Part shown: in pieces, positions 4,728 to 5,624 of the stretch
How the letters are laid out: every line of letters starts with the position of its first letter
Numbering within the stretch: position 1 is the stretch's first letter
From: Chloroflexota bacterium
Lineage (GTDB): Bacteria; Chloroflexota; Dehalococcoidia; SZUA-161
Assembly (NCBI GenBank): GCA_003229915.1
Contig: QIGA01000261.1
Coordinates: 1 to 5,624 of the forward strand
Direction: 5' to 3'
DNA length: 5,624 nt
Position numbers and translations under genes: made by a program
Notes under the pieces: model-generated
Databases searched by the model: none
What the model was told of the DNA's origin: nothing
The model's input: the letters and a program-made list of their open reading frames with translations, nothing else

Positions 4728-5624
4728 GGAAGAAATCGAATTTGGCAAAGGGTGAAGCGGGGCTGGTTCTGGTCTATGTGACCATTATAGTGGCAGTGAC
4801 CGCGCTCGTTCTCGTCCCGCTATTGAGATTCACATACACCGGTCACCAGAGCGTGCGGATACGTGAGGAGAGGATGCTGGAGCTCTATGCCGCTGACGCT
4901 GGTATAGAGGATGCCATGTACCAGATAAAGAACGAAGACAAAATAGATGGGATCAAGAATCTTGGCTACGGCAGCAATGAGATCTTTAACCCTGGCACAC
5001 CTGATGGCTGGAACGATAGAGCTATGGATGTCACTGTGGAGAAAGTGTGGATTCCCGCAGCCCTGGGAGTTGCCGAACCTACCCAGGGAACTGACTACTC
5101 GGATACCCTGGTGATGGTAGGGCTGTTTACCAATGTGGAGCTGGCTGCAGCGGAAGACGATTTTGAGAGCGGCAACTGGGTTGGAGGTACGGGATGGGTT
5201 GGCGACTGGGTCCCCACGGGCAGTGCCGGCATTGGGAGCGGCACTGATGCCCACTTGGGAAACTATTACCTGAAGTTTGAGGGCTCCGATGGGAACGCGA
5301 AGCGGAAGGGCAATCTCACCTCGTTCTATGTACCGCGGCTGCGGTTCTATGCCAATGCGGGCTCATTCGAGGCAACGGATACCGCAAAGGTCTCGGTGAG
5401 CACTGACGGGAGCAGTTGGACTACCCTCATGACCTGGGGTCAGGGCAATGATACTGGCTTCTACGAATTCTACGATATACCTCTAACCTCCTACGGCAAC
5501 TCGAGCGAATTCTGGGTTGCCTTTAATGCCACCTTGGCCAGTGCTAGTGGCAGCGTGGCCTGGGACGATTTTGAGGGCGGTGGTTGGTCCGGTGGTGGGG
5601 GGTGGAACGGGCCATGGAGTCATT
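4724..5624 (+). CDS. PilX-like membrane-anchored pilus-associated protein with extracellular beta-rich repeats (partial, 3' end missing)
   Basis: The reading frame is open from the ATG at 4724 to the window end: 300 complete codons and no stop. Residues 1-12 are basic, followed by a membrane segment at about 13-34. A helical stretch then contains 'LELYAADAGIEDAMYQIK' (52-69), the hallmark I associate with PilX-type minor pilins and related surface proteins. No Glu lies at +5 after G10 or G13 (V15 and Y18 instead), so standard prepilin cleavage is doubtful. From residue 145 comes a Gly/Trp-rich, Asn/Ser/Thr-rich beta region starting 'DDFESGNWVGGTGW', with 'VSVSTDGSSWTTL' inside it. At 281 a second copy begins 'DDFEGGGWSGGGGW' and is cut off. 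This resembles jelly-roll or carbohydrate-binding-like repeats of bacterial surface proteins, but family and ligand are inference. As the last visible gene of the cluster it is a candidate tip adhesin. Confidence 0.85.
   Translation, partial: MRKKSNLAKGEAGLVLVYVTIIVAVTALVLVPLLRFTYTGHQSVRIREERMLELYAADAGIEDAMYQIKNEDKIDGIKNLGYGSNEIFNPGTPDGWNDRAMDVTVEKVWIPAALGVAEPTQGTDYSDTLVMVGLFTNVELAAAEDDFESGNWVGGTGWVGDWVPTGSAGIGSGTDAHLGNYYLKFEGSDGNAKRKGNLTSFYVPRLRFYANAGSFEATDTAKVSVSTDGSSWTTLMTWGQGNDTGFYEFYDIPLTSYGNSSEFWVAFNATLASASGSVAWDDFEGGGWSGGGGWNGPWSH

Noticed and set aside
4820..5254. 144-codon open frame on the minus strand opposite the PilX-like gene
   Set aside because: The + strand frame has a membrane anchor, the 'YAADAGIEDA' motif, a ribosome site and a repeat. 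The minus frame has none of these and is best read as a shadow of the Gly-rich coding region.
1..5624. CRISPR array, tRNA, rRNA or transposase
   Set aside because: No evenly spaced short repeats, no cloverleaf-like or rRNA sequence, and no transposase-like protein in any frame were seen.

Overview
The window holds the start of one gene cluster, all on the + strand, that encodes the cytoplasmic and inner-membrane engine of a type IV filament (type IV pilus or type II secretion family) with its minor, pilin-like subunits. The order is a PilB/GspE-type assembly ATPase (237-1943), a PilC/GspF-type platform protein (2192-3400), a GspI/PilV-like prepilin (3435-3887), a GspJ/PilW-like prepilin (3896-4474), and a membrane-anchored PilX-like protein that starts at 4724 and is cut off by the window end. 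The last one carries a large extracellular beta-rich region with the start of a tandem repeat.

Base composition looks close to 50% GC. The style of the prepilins ('NQMEYVKS' after the hydrophobic stretch, ending in 'YKVDR'), the 'YAADAGIEDA' motif in the last gene, and the dispersed palindromic repeat at the left edge resemble clusters I associate with Chloroflexota (Dehalococcoidia-like) genomes. This is a pattern-based inference, not a phylogenetic result. A bacterial GspE rather than an archaeal ATPase is clear from the tetracysteine motif, the AspBox/HisBox arrangement and the MshEN-like N-terminus.

Layout: 1-66 is a structured intergenic repeat. 67-236 is a leader with a good extended -10 promoter and a palindrome sitting on the expected start site. 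The ATPase gene follows. 1944-2191 is a non-coding gap with one hairpin and a weak promoter candidate. The platform gene and the two prepilin genes are then tightly packed (34-base and 8-base gaps) and look translationally linked. 4475-4723 is a second gap, with at most a 37-codon ORF whose stop overlaps the next start. The PilX-like gene then runs off the end.

Working model: the ATPase drives the platform protein to extrude or insert pilin-like subunits. The two prepilins and the PilX-like protein would form a minor-pilin (tip or priming) complex, and the beta-rich repeats of the last protein would be displayed outside the cell, possibly for adhesion or glycan contact. No major pilin, retraction ATPase (PilT), PilM/N/O homologue, prepilin peptidase or secretin is in the window.

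Nothing here is clearly a new system. The most interesting parts are the repeat-bearing PilX-like protein, the palindrome over the promoter, and the altered c-di-GMP-type motifs of the ATPase.
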